Assembly: GCF_018255755.1 (NCBI RefSeq)
Contig: NZ_CP073766.1
Location: forward strand, 7,872,501-7,936,500
Source of the DNA: Chitinophaga sp. HK235
Lineage (GTDB): Bacteria > Bacteroidota > Bacteroidia > Chitinophagales > Chitinophagaceae
Direction: 5' to 3'
DNA length: 64,000 nucleotides
In this document: positions 9,049-16,945 of the stretch, in pieces
Position numbering within the stretch: position 1 is the stretch's first letter
Layout of the letters: every line of letters begins with the position of its first letter
Notes under the pieces: model-generated
Database searches by the model: none
The model's input: only the letters and a program-made list of their open reading frames with translations
Told to the model about the DNA's origin: nothing
Program-made: the position numbers and the translations under genes

Positions 9049-10068
9049 ATGACGGAAAATATACTGGCAGCAGTGGAAGCACTGTTGCAGCCATCAGCTG
9101 CGCTGGTAGCGGAAATGGCAGCGCTGGAGGGTGATATCCTCATCCTGGGCGTGGGTGGTAAAATAGGTCCCAGCCTGGCTAAACTGGCCAAACAGGCAAT
9201 TGATAAATCCGGTGTGCCCCGCAAAGTGATAGGCGTATCCAGGCTTACAGAGCCAGGTTTAAAGGAACAGCTGGAACAGGATGGTATCGAAACCATCGCC
9301 GCCGATCTGATGAATGAAGAAGATCTGGCCGCACTGCCGGACGTAAAAAACGTATTATACCTCGCCGGTACCAAATTTGGCACCACTGGCAAAGAAGCCT
9401 TCACCTGGGCGATGAACGCCTATCTGCCGGGAAGAGTGGCGGAAAAATACCGCAACTCCCGGATTGTTGTGTACTCTACCGGTAACGTATATCCGCTGAC
9501 ACCGGTGTTGGCTGGTGGAGCAGCCGAGTCGATGGCACCGGCTCCGGTAGGAGAGTACGGGCAGTCCTGCCTGGGAAGGGAAAGGGTGTTTCAGCATTTC
9601 TCCGGAAAATACAACACGCCGTTGCTGATATACCGTCTCAATTATGCCAACGATCTGCAATACGGGGTACTGCTCGAAATCGCTAAATCGGTACGTGATG
9701 GTAAACCCATCGATCTGCGTATGGGACATGTGAATGTTATCTGGCAGGGTGATGCCAATGAAATGGCGCTGCGGAGTTTTACACATTGTGCGGTGCCGGC
9801 CAAACTGCTGAATATCACCGGGCCTGAAACAGCGCCGGTACGCTGGATTGCCGGAGAGTTTGGCAGGATTTTCGGAAAAGCGCCGGTATTTCTGCATGAA
9901 GAAGAAACCACTGCCTTGTTAAGCAATGCTGCGGAGAGTTTCCGTTTGTTTGGCTATCCGAAAGTATCGCTGAAGGAAATGATCGGGCTTACTGCTGCCT
10001 GGATGGAACAGGGCGGCCGCACTATCTCCAAGGCTACTCATTTCCAGGAAAGGGAAGGACAGTTCTAG
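9049..10068 (+). CDS. NAD-dependent epimerase/dehydratase-like protein
   Basis: 339 aa, extended SDR fold. The dinucleotide motif ILGVGGKIG (32-40) follows a helical N-terminal leader. YSTGNVY (142-148) is the Ser-containing strand. The catalytic YxxxK becomes YGQSC (Y170, C174), so the lysine that lowers the Tyr pKa is missing. Members act on nucleotide sugars or free sugar acids. It sits tightly between the NagB-like and DapA-like genes (7 and 30 bp), so it should act on the same metabolite. The precise reaction is unknown. Confidence 0.8.
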   Translation: MTENILAAVEALLQPSAALVAEMAALEGDILILGVGGKIGPSLAKLAKQAIDKSGVPRKVIGVSRLTEPGLKEQLEQDGIETIAADLMNEEDLAALPDVKNVLYLAGTKFGTTGKEAFTWAMNAYLPGRVAEKYRNSRIVVYSTGNVYPLTPVLAGGAAESMAPAPVGEYGQSCLGRERVFQHFSGKYNTPLLIYRLNYANDLQYGVLLEIAKSVRDGKPIDLRMGHVNVIWQGDANEMALRSFTHCAVPAKLLNITGPETAPVRWIAGEFGRIFGKAPVFLHEEETTALLSNAAESFRLFGYPKVSLKEMIGLTAAWMEQGGRTISKATHFQEREGQF

Positions 10069-10098
10069 CATCAAATGAAAAAATGAAAAAATAAAAAA

Positions 10099-11163
10099 AT
10101 GCAAAAGGTCCCTGATTTATTATATAGTGGCACTGTAATACCAGCGCACCCGCTGGCTTTAAACCAGCACCGGCAGCTGGACGAATACCGTCAGCGCCGC
10201 CTTACCCGTTATTATATCGCTAGTGGTGCCGGTGGTGTGGCTGTAGGCGTACATACTACCCAGTTTACTATCCGTGACCCACGGGTAGGGTTATACGAAA
10301 CGGTGCTGCGGCTGGCGGCAGAAGAGATAGCGGCGGCACAGCTTACCCGTCCTTTTATCCGGGTGGCGGGCCTTTGCGGGCCTACGGCCCAGGCGGCTGA
10401 TGAGGCCAGGATAGCTTTGAAATATGGGTATCACATGGGCCTGCTGAGTCTGGGTGGGCTTAATCATCTTTCGGAAGGAGAACTGATTGCACATGTTCGT
10501 ACGATTTCTGAAATCATACCGGTGTTTGGGTTCTATCTGCAACCCTCTGTGGGTGGCCGTATCCTGAGTTATCGCTTCTGGGAGCAGCTGGTGGAGATTC
10601 CGGGAGTGAAAGCTATCAAAACGGCGCCTTTTAACCGTTACCAGACACTTGATGTGGTGAGGGCGGTTTGTCATTCGTCGCGCTGCGAAGACATCGCATT
10701 GTATACCGGCAATGATGATAATATTGTGGCAGACCTGCTGACGACGTATCGCTTTACTGTCAACGGCCGGGAGGTGATCAAACGATTCGCCGGCGGTTTG
10801 CTGGGGCATTGGTCAGTATGGACCAGTCAGGTATTACCGCTCTTTGAAAGGATAAAAAGGTGTATACTTGAGGATTATTCAGGAGCAGGTGAACTGTTAC
10901 AGCAAGGTATCGCTGTCACAGATATGAATGCGGCCCTTTTTGATCCGTCCAATGCGTTTAAAGGCTCTATTGCGGGCATTCATGAGGTATTGCGGCGGCA
11001 GGGGCTGATGGAAGGTATCTGGTGCCTGGATGAAGCAGAAACTTTATCTCCCGGACAGCTGGAAGAAATTGATCGGGTGGTGGCTGCCTGGCCGCAGTTG
11101 ACCGACGACAATTTTGTAAAGGCTTTTCTGGCAAAGGAAACAAACATTGTCACCAATGCTTAA
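10099..11163 (+). CDS. DapA/NanA superfamily lyase or dehydratase
   Basis: 354 aa, longer than the usual 290-310 aa of the dihydrodipicolinate synthase/N-acetylneuraminate lyase superfamily. The catalytic Tyr is probably Y146 (FGFYLQPSVGG) and the Schiff-base Lys K174 (GVKAIKTAPF; K171 is close). Members split or dehydrate 2-keto acids derived from sugar acids, sialic acid or amino acids. Together with the upstream epimerase this looks like a sugar-acid branch next to GlcNAc catabolism. Its stop overlaps the M20 gene start. It is not expected to be the lysine-pathway DapA because of its length and context. Confidence 0.8.
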   Translation: MQKVPDLLYSGTVIPAHPLALNQHRQLDEYRQRRLTRYYIASGAGGVAVGVHTTQFTIRDPRVGLYETVLRLAAEEIAAAQLTRPFIRVAGLCGPTAQAADEARIALKYGYHMGLLSLGGLNHLSEGELIAHVRTISEIIPVFGFYLQPSVGGRILSYRFWEQLVEIPGVKAIKTAPFNRYQTLDVVRAVCHSSRCEDIALYTGNDDNIVADLLTTYRFTVNGREVIKRFAGGLLGHWSVWTSQVLPLFERIKRCILEDYSGAGELLQQGIAVTDMNAALFDPSNAFKGSIAGIHEVLRRQGLMEGIWCLDEAETLSPGQLEEIDRVVAAWPQLTDDNFVKAFLAKETNIVTNA

Positions 11164-12343
11164 AGAAAAAATCCGCCAACTGGCAAGCAGCATACAGGAA
11201 GAAGCAGTGGCCAACCGCCGCTATCTGCATGCACATCCCGAGCTGTCTTACAAGGAAATAAATACGGCCGCATTTATTGCCGGTAAACTGAAAGAGCTCA
11301 ATATCCCCTTTGAGCCGATGGCCAATACCGGACTGGTGGCCCTGCTCAGCGGCAATAAGCCGGATGATGGGAAGGTAATAGCTTTGCGGGCAGACATTGA
11401 TGCTTTGCCAATCACAGAGCTGAATGATGTGTCTTATAAGTCTATGCATGATGGTGTGATGCATGCCTGCGGTCATGATGTGCACACTTCTTCGCTGTTG
11501 GCTACCGCCAATATTCTCAGCAGAATGAAAGATGATTTCTCCGGTACGGTGAAATTTATTTTTCAACCGGCGGAGGAGCTGATTCCCGGCGGCGCCAGTA
11601 TGATGATCAAAGAAGGAGTGCTGGAAAACCCGCGCCCGCAGAATATTCTGGGGCAGCATACCATGCCGGAACTGCCGGCAGGTAAGGTAGGTTTCAGAGG
11701 TGGTCGTTATATGGCGAGCAACGATGAAATATTTATCACGGTCAAAGGAAAAGGCGGACATGGTGCGATGCCTCATCTGGGCATCGACCCGGTGGTGATA
11801 GCCTGTCATATTGTGATCGGGCTGCAACAGATTGTAAGCAGAAGGGCCAACGTTATGCTGCCTTCTGTACTTTCTTTCGGGAAGATGATAGCCAACGGTG
11901 CTACCAATGTAATCCCTGACGAAGTAAGGCTGGAAGGCACTTTCCGCTCGCTCGATGAAACCTGGCGCCGGGAAGCACTTGAGAAGATTCGTAAAATGGC
12001 CATCTCCATTGCCGAAGGCATGGAAGCACATTGCCATATTGAAATACATCAGGGTTATCCGGTGCTGGTCAACAATGAAAAGCTGACCGACATTACCCGC
12101 GCCCATGCAGCAGCGTACCTGGGCGCAGATAATGTGGTAGACCTGGACATCTGGATGGCGGCAGAAGATTTTGCCTATTATACCCATGCTGCAGATGCCT
12201 GCTTTTACCGGCTCGGTGTCCGTAATGAGTCGAGAGGCATCATATCCGGCCTGCATACCGCCACTTTTGATGCGGACGAGCATGCACTTGAAACCGGGGC
12301 CGGCCTGATGGCCTACCTGGCGCTCAAAACACTGGGCAACTAA
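11156..12343 (+). CDS. M20 family N-acyl amidohydrolase
   Basis: 395 aa from ATG 11156; an in-frame TTG at 11147 is less likely. It overlaps the previous stop by 8 bp, implying coupling. Metal site HACGHDVHTS (C105, H107, H110) and QPAEE (E140-E141) match the M20D hippurate/IAA-amino acid hydrolase group, which often uses a Cys ligand. It cleaves N-acyl groups from amino acids or related amines in the cytoplasm. As last gene of the amino-sugar run it might deacylate a product of the preceding enzymes. Its stop overlaps the convergent ABC-F stop (12340-12343), so no separate terminator exists. Confidence 0.88.
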   Translation: MLKEKIRQLASSIQEEAVANRRYLHAHPELSYKEINTAAFIAGKLKELNIPFEPMANTGLVALLSGNKPDDGKVIALRADIDALPITELNDVSYKSMHDGVMHACGHDVHTSSLLATANILSRMKDDFSGTVKFIFQPAEELIPGGASMMIKEGVLENPRPQNILGQHTMPELPAGKVGFRGGRYMASNDEIFITVKGKGGHGAMPHLGIDPVVIACHIVIGLQQIVSRRANVMLPSVLSFGKMIANGATNVIPDEVRLEGTFRSLDETWRREALEKIRKMAISIAEGMEAHCHIEIHQGYPVLVNNEKLTDITRAHAAAYLGADNVVDLDIWMAAEDFAYYTHAADACFYRLGVRNESRGIISGLHTATFDADEHALETGAGLMAYLALKTLGN

Positions 12344-13938
12344 TCAGACAGATGTAACGTTTCGGTTACGCCCGTTTCTTCCAGAAAGTGGGCATCATGT
12401 GATACTACGATCAGGGTGCCCTGGTACGCAGCAAATATCTGTGTCAGCATCCGGATGTTGGTCAGGTCCAGGTTGTTGGTAGGCTCGTCGAGAATAATCA
12501 TATCGGGAGCATGACTGTTGAGGGTCATGCAGCATAATGCCAGCCGCAGTGTTTCTCCGCCGCTGAGGGCGCTGCAGGGCTTATCCCAGCTGTCGCGGTC
12601 AAACAGAAACCTCACCAGTACCGTGTTCAGCCTCCCTTCCTCCAGGTTTATTTCATTGTTGTCAGCTGCCTGTTGCCACACGGTTTTGTTGCGGTCGATG
12701 GTGCTGTAGTCCTGGTCCAGTATGAGGCTTCGGAATGGAGCTACGTATAGCCTTCCCTGTTGGGCGGGCAGCTGGCCGGTGATCAGCCGTATCAGGGTTG
12801 ATTTGCCGCTGCCGTTGTGGCCGGCGATGGCCAGCCGGTCGCCGCTTTTGACGAGGAGATCCAGTGGCTGCGGCCATAAGGGACTGTTGTCATTATAGGC
12901 GAACTGCAGTTGTTCTGCCTGTACCAGTATTTTGCCTTTATGTCCTGGTGGTGTGGCGAAATGGCCTTTCATGATGCGGGCTACCTGCTCGCCGGCGCTG
13001 GCGGAATCCAGTGCTGCCTGGAGTCCGGCTACCTTTTCGGCGTGAACATCCTGTATCCGCGCAGTAGTGCGGGCAGCCTGGTCTCTGCGGCCGTTCATCA
13101 GAATTTTGGGTATGCCGCCGTCTTTACGGCTCTTTTGTGAGCGGGCATTTTCCCGTTGCTGCCTTTCCATGGCCTGCTGCTGTTGCTGGCGGGCTTCCCT
13201 TACGGTCTTCTCTGCATGGGCGATCTGCTGCTGCAGGGCAGCTGTCTCTTCTGCCTTTCTCTGCTCATAAAAAGTATAGTTGCCACCATATACCTGCATC
13301 CGGCTGTCAGACAGCTCCCAGATGGGATTGCAGAGCTCAAGCAGCTGCCGGTCGTGGCTCACGATCAGCAATGCTTTGTTGCTGCGTTGTACCCAGTCGT
13401 ACAGCTGGGCCCTGGCAGTTTTATCGAGGTGATTGGTAGGCTCGTCGAGCAGTATGGCGGCAGGGGCGGAGAGGTCGCTGCCGGAAAGGAACACCCGGGT
13501 TTTTTCGCCACCACTCAGCTGGGAAAAAGAGGCGGTGAGCGGGATATGGGTAATGCCCCATCTGTCAAATACCTGTTCGCAGCGGGCAATGATGTCCCAG
13601 TCATCTTCCAGCGCTTCAAAATGTTGTTCCTGCGTGTCGCCTTCGAGGATGGCGTTCAGCGCATGTATTTTGGCATCGATACCCAGTACCTGTGCTACTG
13701 TACGGTCATTAAACTGCCCGAAATGTTGTGGCACATAATATAGTGGTGCATGCGCGATCACCGTGCCACGCTGAGGCAACAGCTGCCCGGCTAAAATCCG
13801 CAGCAGAGTGGATTTGCCGGCACCGTTATCTCCGGTAATGGCAGCATGATCATTTTTATCCAGTGAAAAATGCAGGTCATCAAATAAAACCCTGTTGGGG
13901 GGCAGTTGATAGTGGATATGTTGTGCAGTCAATAGCAT
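12340..13938 (-). CDS. ABC-F type ATPase
   Basis: 532 aa with two ATP-binding cassettes and no membrane segment. The first Walker A is GDNGAGKST (36-44) with signature LSGGEKTRVFL and Walker B ILLDEPTNHLD; the second cassette has GHNGSGKST, LSGGETLRLAL and IILDEPTNNLD. A charged linker rich in Gln, Arg and Lys sits between them. ABC-F proteins act on the ribosome, either in translation or by ribosome protection against antibiotics; the subgroup cannot be set from sequence alone. It is a single gene, with 249 bp between it and the kinase upstream. Confidence 0.9.
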   Translation of the reverse strand: MLLTAQHIHYQLPPNRVLFDDLHFSLDKNDHAAITGDNGAGKSTLLRILAGQLLPQRGTVIAHAPLYYVPQHFGQFNDRTVAQVLGIDAKIHALNAILEGDTQEQHFEALEDDWDIIARCEQVFDRWGITHIPLTASFSQLSGGEKTRVFLSGSDLSAPAAILLDEPTNHLDKTARAQLYDWVQRSNKALLIVSHDRQLLELCNPIWELSDSRMQVYGGNYTFYEQRKAEETAALQQQIAHAEKTVREARQQQQQAMERQQRENARSQKSRKDGGIPKILMNGRRDQAARTTARIQDVHAEKVAGLQAALDSASAGEQVARIMKGHFATPPGHKGKILVQAEQLQFAYNDNSPLWPQPLDLLVKSGDRLAIAGHNGSGKSTLIRLITGQLPAQQGRLYVAPFRSLILDQDYSTIDRNKTVWQQAADNNEINLEEGRLNTVLVRFLFDRDSWDKPCSALSGGETLRLALCCMTLNSHAPDMIILDEPTNNLDLTNIRMLTQIFAAYQGTLIVVSHDAHFLEETGVTETLHLSD

Positions 13939-14097
13939 GATAAGGTTGTTTTCTGGTCTGAGTAATGTTCAACATAGGTTGACGTTTGCGGGCGGAAGTA
14001 ATGACTGCTAGTCTCATTGGTTTAAATATTAAGATGAAAAAATCGTTGCTGGCCTTGCCAGAAGACGGGTTTGATAAATAATAAATATATTGAAATG

Positions 14098-14127
14098 CTT
14101 GCTGGAAGCAAGGTTCCGGAGCGGAAC
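14098..14127. repeat. Two adjacent small hairpins
   Basis: CTTGC-TGGAA-GCAAG (14098-14112) is directly followed by GTTCCG-GAG-CGGAAC (14113-14127) in the 249-bp gap after the histidine kinase stop. They could end or stabilise its transcript. No poly-T tract follows. Nothing else was seen in this gap. Confidence 0.35.
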
Positions 14128-14187
14128 AGGTTTAATATGTGGGTGGATTAGATCACATGATGAGGGCAAAGATACTATTTTTTGAAT

Positions 14188-15495
14188 TTATGCCAAAGGA
14201 AACACGAGATAAAAGGAGCAACCCTGGTCAGGATTGTTTTCAAACCAGATGCGGCCATGCTGTGCAGCCGTATATTCTTTACAGAGATAAAGGCCCAGCC
14301 CAATTCCTTTTTCATTGCTGGTTCCGAAAGTAGATCGTGCTTTGAGCGAAAATATTTCATGTGCTCTTTTGGCATCAATACCGGTGCCGGTATCACGGAT
14401 AGTGATGAGGCATTCCTTTCCCTGTCTGCAGGCTTCTATGAAGATATGCCCACCGGGAGCCGTGAATTTGATGGAGTTGCCTATCAGATTGCGGATGATC
14501 AGCTGCAGCATGTTAAGGTCGGCCATGGCCATCAGTGTCTGGTCTATACGTGTTTGCAGGTGTAAGCCTTTGTTGGTGATCAGCGAAGTATTAATCTCGA
14601 GGACAGGCATCACGGCATGATATACATTTACCGGGGATAGATGTACGGTAAGGCCCTGCAACTGTGTTTTAGACCATAACAACATGTTGTAGAGCATATC
14701 CTGGGTATTGTTCACCATCTGCAGTAGTTCGGCTTCCAGTTGTAATTTCTGTTCAGCCGGCAGCTGTATATCTTTCATCAGCTCAAGATAAGATTGTATG
14801 GAGGCCATCGGGCTGCGCAGGTCGTGGGAAATGATGGAGAACAATTTGTTTTTTTCGGTATTCATCACTTCCAGCACCCTGGTTTTTTCCTCTCCCTGCT
14901 GCTTTTCACGGTTGTAGGCTTTTTTCAGGTACAGGGTTCCGAAAAAGATCACCAGCACACTGGTAAGGTAGGTGGCGGAGAGGTCTACCATCTTCGACTG
15001 ACGGTCGGGGTACATGTTGGGCACCAGCTCCGGGTAATAATATTCAGTCAGTACCAGCGCAGCCACCAGCAGGAGATTGAAGCCCAGCCACCAGCTATAT
15101 TGCCCGCGGGGGGATATGATCATCACCAGAAAAAAGGTAAGGGTGAAAGTCATCAGGCTGGCACCGGAGATACCGGAACTGACAAAATACACCATACCAA
15201 ACAACAGGTTGACCGTTATCACGGAGATGGCTATACTGAGTGATGCCCTGTTTTTGAAGCGGGAAAGAAAATACAATGCCGCTAATACCAGGAGCATCAC
15301 GCCAAACAGCAGGCCGGTCATTTTAAGTCCGGTGAAATAATTAAAAGGAATCTGTACAGCACTCACCAGTATGGCTATCAGGCACATGGAGTTGAATATG
15401 CGGTTTTCGAGGGTTACTTCTTCGGGAGGGCCCACCAGGTACAGGATCCTTGCTTGCAGTCTTTTACTGTAATCACTTATCATAGAATGTGGCAT
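14188..15495 (-). CDS. Membrane sensor histidine kinase
   Basis: About 435 aa from ATG 15495 (15483 is an alternative; the TTG at 15501 is unlikely). Six predicted membrane helices occupy roughly residues 20-190 with no large periplasmic sensor. HisKA follows, with phospho-acceptor H224 in SHDLRSPMAS, then HATPase with N box IIRNLIGNSIKF, DTGTG and GIGLGLYL. It should sense a membrane or intramembrane signal and autophosphorylate. No response regulator is adjacent. It is divergent from the MFS gene across about 160 bp, so it might control that transporter. Confidence 0.9.
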   Translation of the reverse strand: MPHSMISDYSKRLQARILYLVGPPEEVTLENRIFNSMCLIAILVSAVQIPFNYFTGLKMTGLLFGVMLLVLAALYFLSRFKNRASLSIAISVITVNLLFGMVYFVSSGISGASLMTFTLTFFLVMIISPRGQYSWWLGFNLLLVAALVLTEYYYPELVPNMYPDRQSKMVDLSATYLTSVLVIFFGTLYLKKAYNREKQQGEEKTRVLEVMNTEKNKLFSIISHDLRSPMASIQSYLELMKDIQLPAEQKLQLEAELLQMVNNTQDMLYNMLLWSKTQLQGLTVHLSPVNVYHAVMPVLEINTSLITNKGLHLQTRIDQTLMAMADLNMLQLIIRNLIGNSIKFTAPGGHIFIEACRQGKECLITIRDTGTGIDAKRAHEIFSLKARSTFGTSNEKGIGLGLYLCKEYTAAQHGRIWFENNPDQGCSFYLVFPLA

Positions 15496-15657
15496 GTGCA
15501 AAGCTAAATAATTGGCAGGTTAGAAACTGGTCTACCTGAATTTTCCAAACTGGACTAATCAAAACTAACAGCTTAGTGTGAAATTTACATACTAAAAAGC
15601 GTACCACATTTTTTTGAAAACCACGACGATCATTAATAGGAACAACGAAATAGGATA

Positions 15658-16872
15658 ATGTTAGCAAAGATAGCCCAGACCTATCGGTCTTCTTTCAGTG
15701 GCCTTAGTAAGGAAACCTGGTTGCTGAGCCTTGTAATATTGATTAACCGTACCGGAACCATGGTGGTACCTTTCCTCAGCATGTACCTCACCCAAAACAA
15801 ACACTGGACCATTGCGGATGCAGGCATCATCATCACGCTCTTTGGTATAGGAGCGGTAATGGGCTCCCTGGCAGGAGGTTATTTTATTGACAAGCTGGGA
15901 TTCCGTTCTGTTCAGATTTTCACTTCCATTACAGGAGGGGCGCTGTTTATCGCCTTTGGTTATATTGACCATTTCGCGGTATTGTGTGTGATGACAGTGG
16001 TCCTGAGTTTTGTGGCAGAAGCTTTCCGGCCGGCCAACGGAGCTGCTATTGCGGCTTATTCCAAACCGGAGAATCTTACCCGTTCCTATTCCCTCAACCG
16101 CTTTGCCATGAACCTGGGTTGGGCGCTGGGTAGCTCTCTGGGTGGGATACTGGCAGCGATCAACTATCACCTGCTGTTTTGGGTAGAAGGCTGTGTATAC
16201 ATACTGGTGGGGCTATTGATCACTGTACTGTTGCCGGCTAATGGTGGTCATCCCCGTACTAAGGCGGTGGCTTCTGCTGCTCCCCGCAACCTGCCGATCT
16301 GGAAAGATACTTTCCTGTTCCGCTTCCTGGTATGGATTACCCTGTACACTACTTCTTTCAGTTTAATATTCAGACTGGTACCTATTTACTGGAAAACAGA
16401 CTGGCATATCGATGAATTTGCGATTGGCCTGTTGCTGGGCATCAACGGGGTGATTATCGCCTTATTTGAAATGGTGCTGGTAAGGCGCTGGGAAAACCGG
16501 AAATCGGCCATGTATTACATCGTTGGCGGAGTGATTGTGACGGCACTGGGTTATTTGTTCCTGATACTGCCGGGTCATGTGCCCATCACGACAGCTTTGA
16601 TGGCGGTTATATTTATGACCGTAGGTGAAATGATGGTATTCCCCTTTGTAAATGCGGTGATCATGGGACGTTCCAACGATACGAACAGAGGACGGTATGC
16701 AGCTGCCTATGCCCTTACCTGGTCTGTTGCCCAGGTGGTAGGTCCGGGTGGTGGCGCACTCATCATTGAACGCTGGGGCTTCGCGGCATTATGGATAGTG
16801 ATGGTGGTGTTATGTTTGGGCTGTGCTTTCGCGTTATGGCGTCTTCCATTTAAAAAAACTGTGGTGGCCTGA
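15658..16872 (+). CDS. MFS transporter, drug-efflux type
   Basis: 404 aa, 12 predicted membrane helices. The loop 2-3 motif appears as GGYFIDKLGFRSVQ, and RFAMNLGWALG is typical of the MdtG/MdtH-like drug:proton antiporter group. It exports small hydrophobic compounds across the inner membrane; substrate unknown. It is divergent from a sensor kinase and 73 bp upstream of a PAS kinase, with a palindrome at 16898-16930 in that gap. Confidence 0.85.
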   Translation: MLAKIAQTYRSSFSGLSKETWLLSLVILINRTGTMVVPFLSMYLTQNKHWTIADAGIIITLFGIGAVMGSLAGGYFIDKLGFRSVQIFTSITGGALFIAFGYIDHFAVLCVMTVVLSFVAEAFRPANGAAIAAYSKPENLTRSYSLNRFAMNLGWALGSSLGGILAAINYHLLFWVEGCVYILVGLLITVLLPANGGHPRTKAVASAAPRNLPIWKDTFLFRFLVWITLYTTSFSLIFRLVPIYWKTDWHIDEFAIGLLLGINGVIIALFEMVLVRRWENRKSAMYYIVGGVIVTALGYLFLILPGHVPITTALMAVIFMTVGEMMVFPFVNAVIMGRSNDTNRGRYAAAYALTWSVAQVVGPGGGALIIERWGFAALWIVMVVLCLGCAFALWRLPFKKTVVA

Positions 16873-16897
16873 TATACCACTCTTCCCCTGGCTGAGT

Positions 16898-16930
16898 GTT
16901 TAAATCTGTATATTTATAGCTGATTTAAAC
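16898..16930. promoter_or_regulatory. Palindrome before PAS kinase
   Basis: Perfect 9-bp arms GTTTAAATC (16898-16906) and GATTTAAAC (16922-16930), ending 15 bp before the kinase start. It may be an operator, or a weak hairpin ending the MFS transcript. Confidence 0.35.
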
Positions 16931-16945
16931 CCTAAAACAGTTTAG

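Noticed and set aside
10099..11163. Calling the DapA-like gene nanA to pair with the sialidase
   Set aside because: The protein is longer than usual NanA, lacks clear NanA-specific motifs and sits in a different operon 46 kb away.
11150..12283. Antisense frame of 377 codons in the M20 gene
   Set aside because: The M20 metal motifs settle the plus strand.
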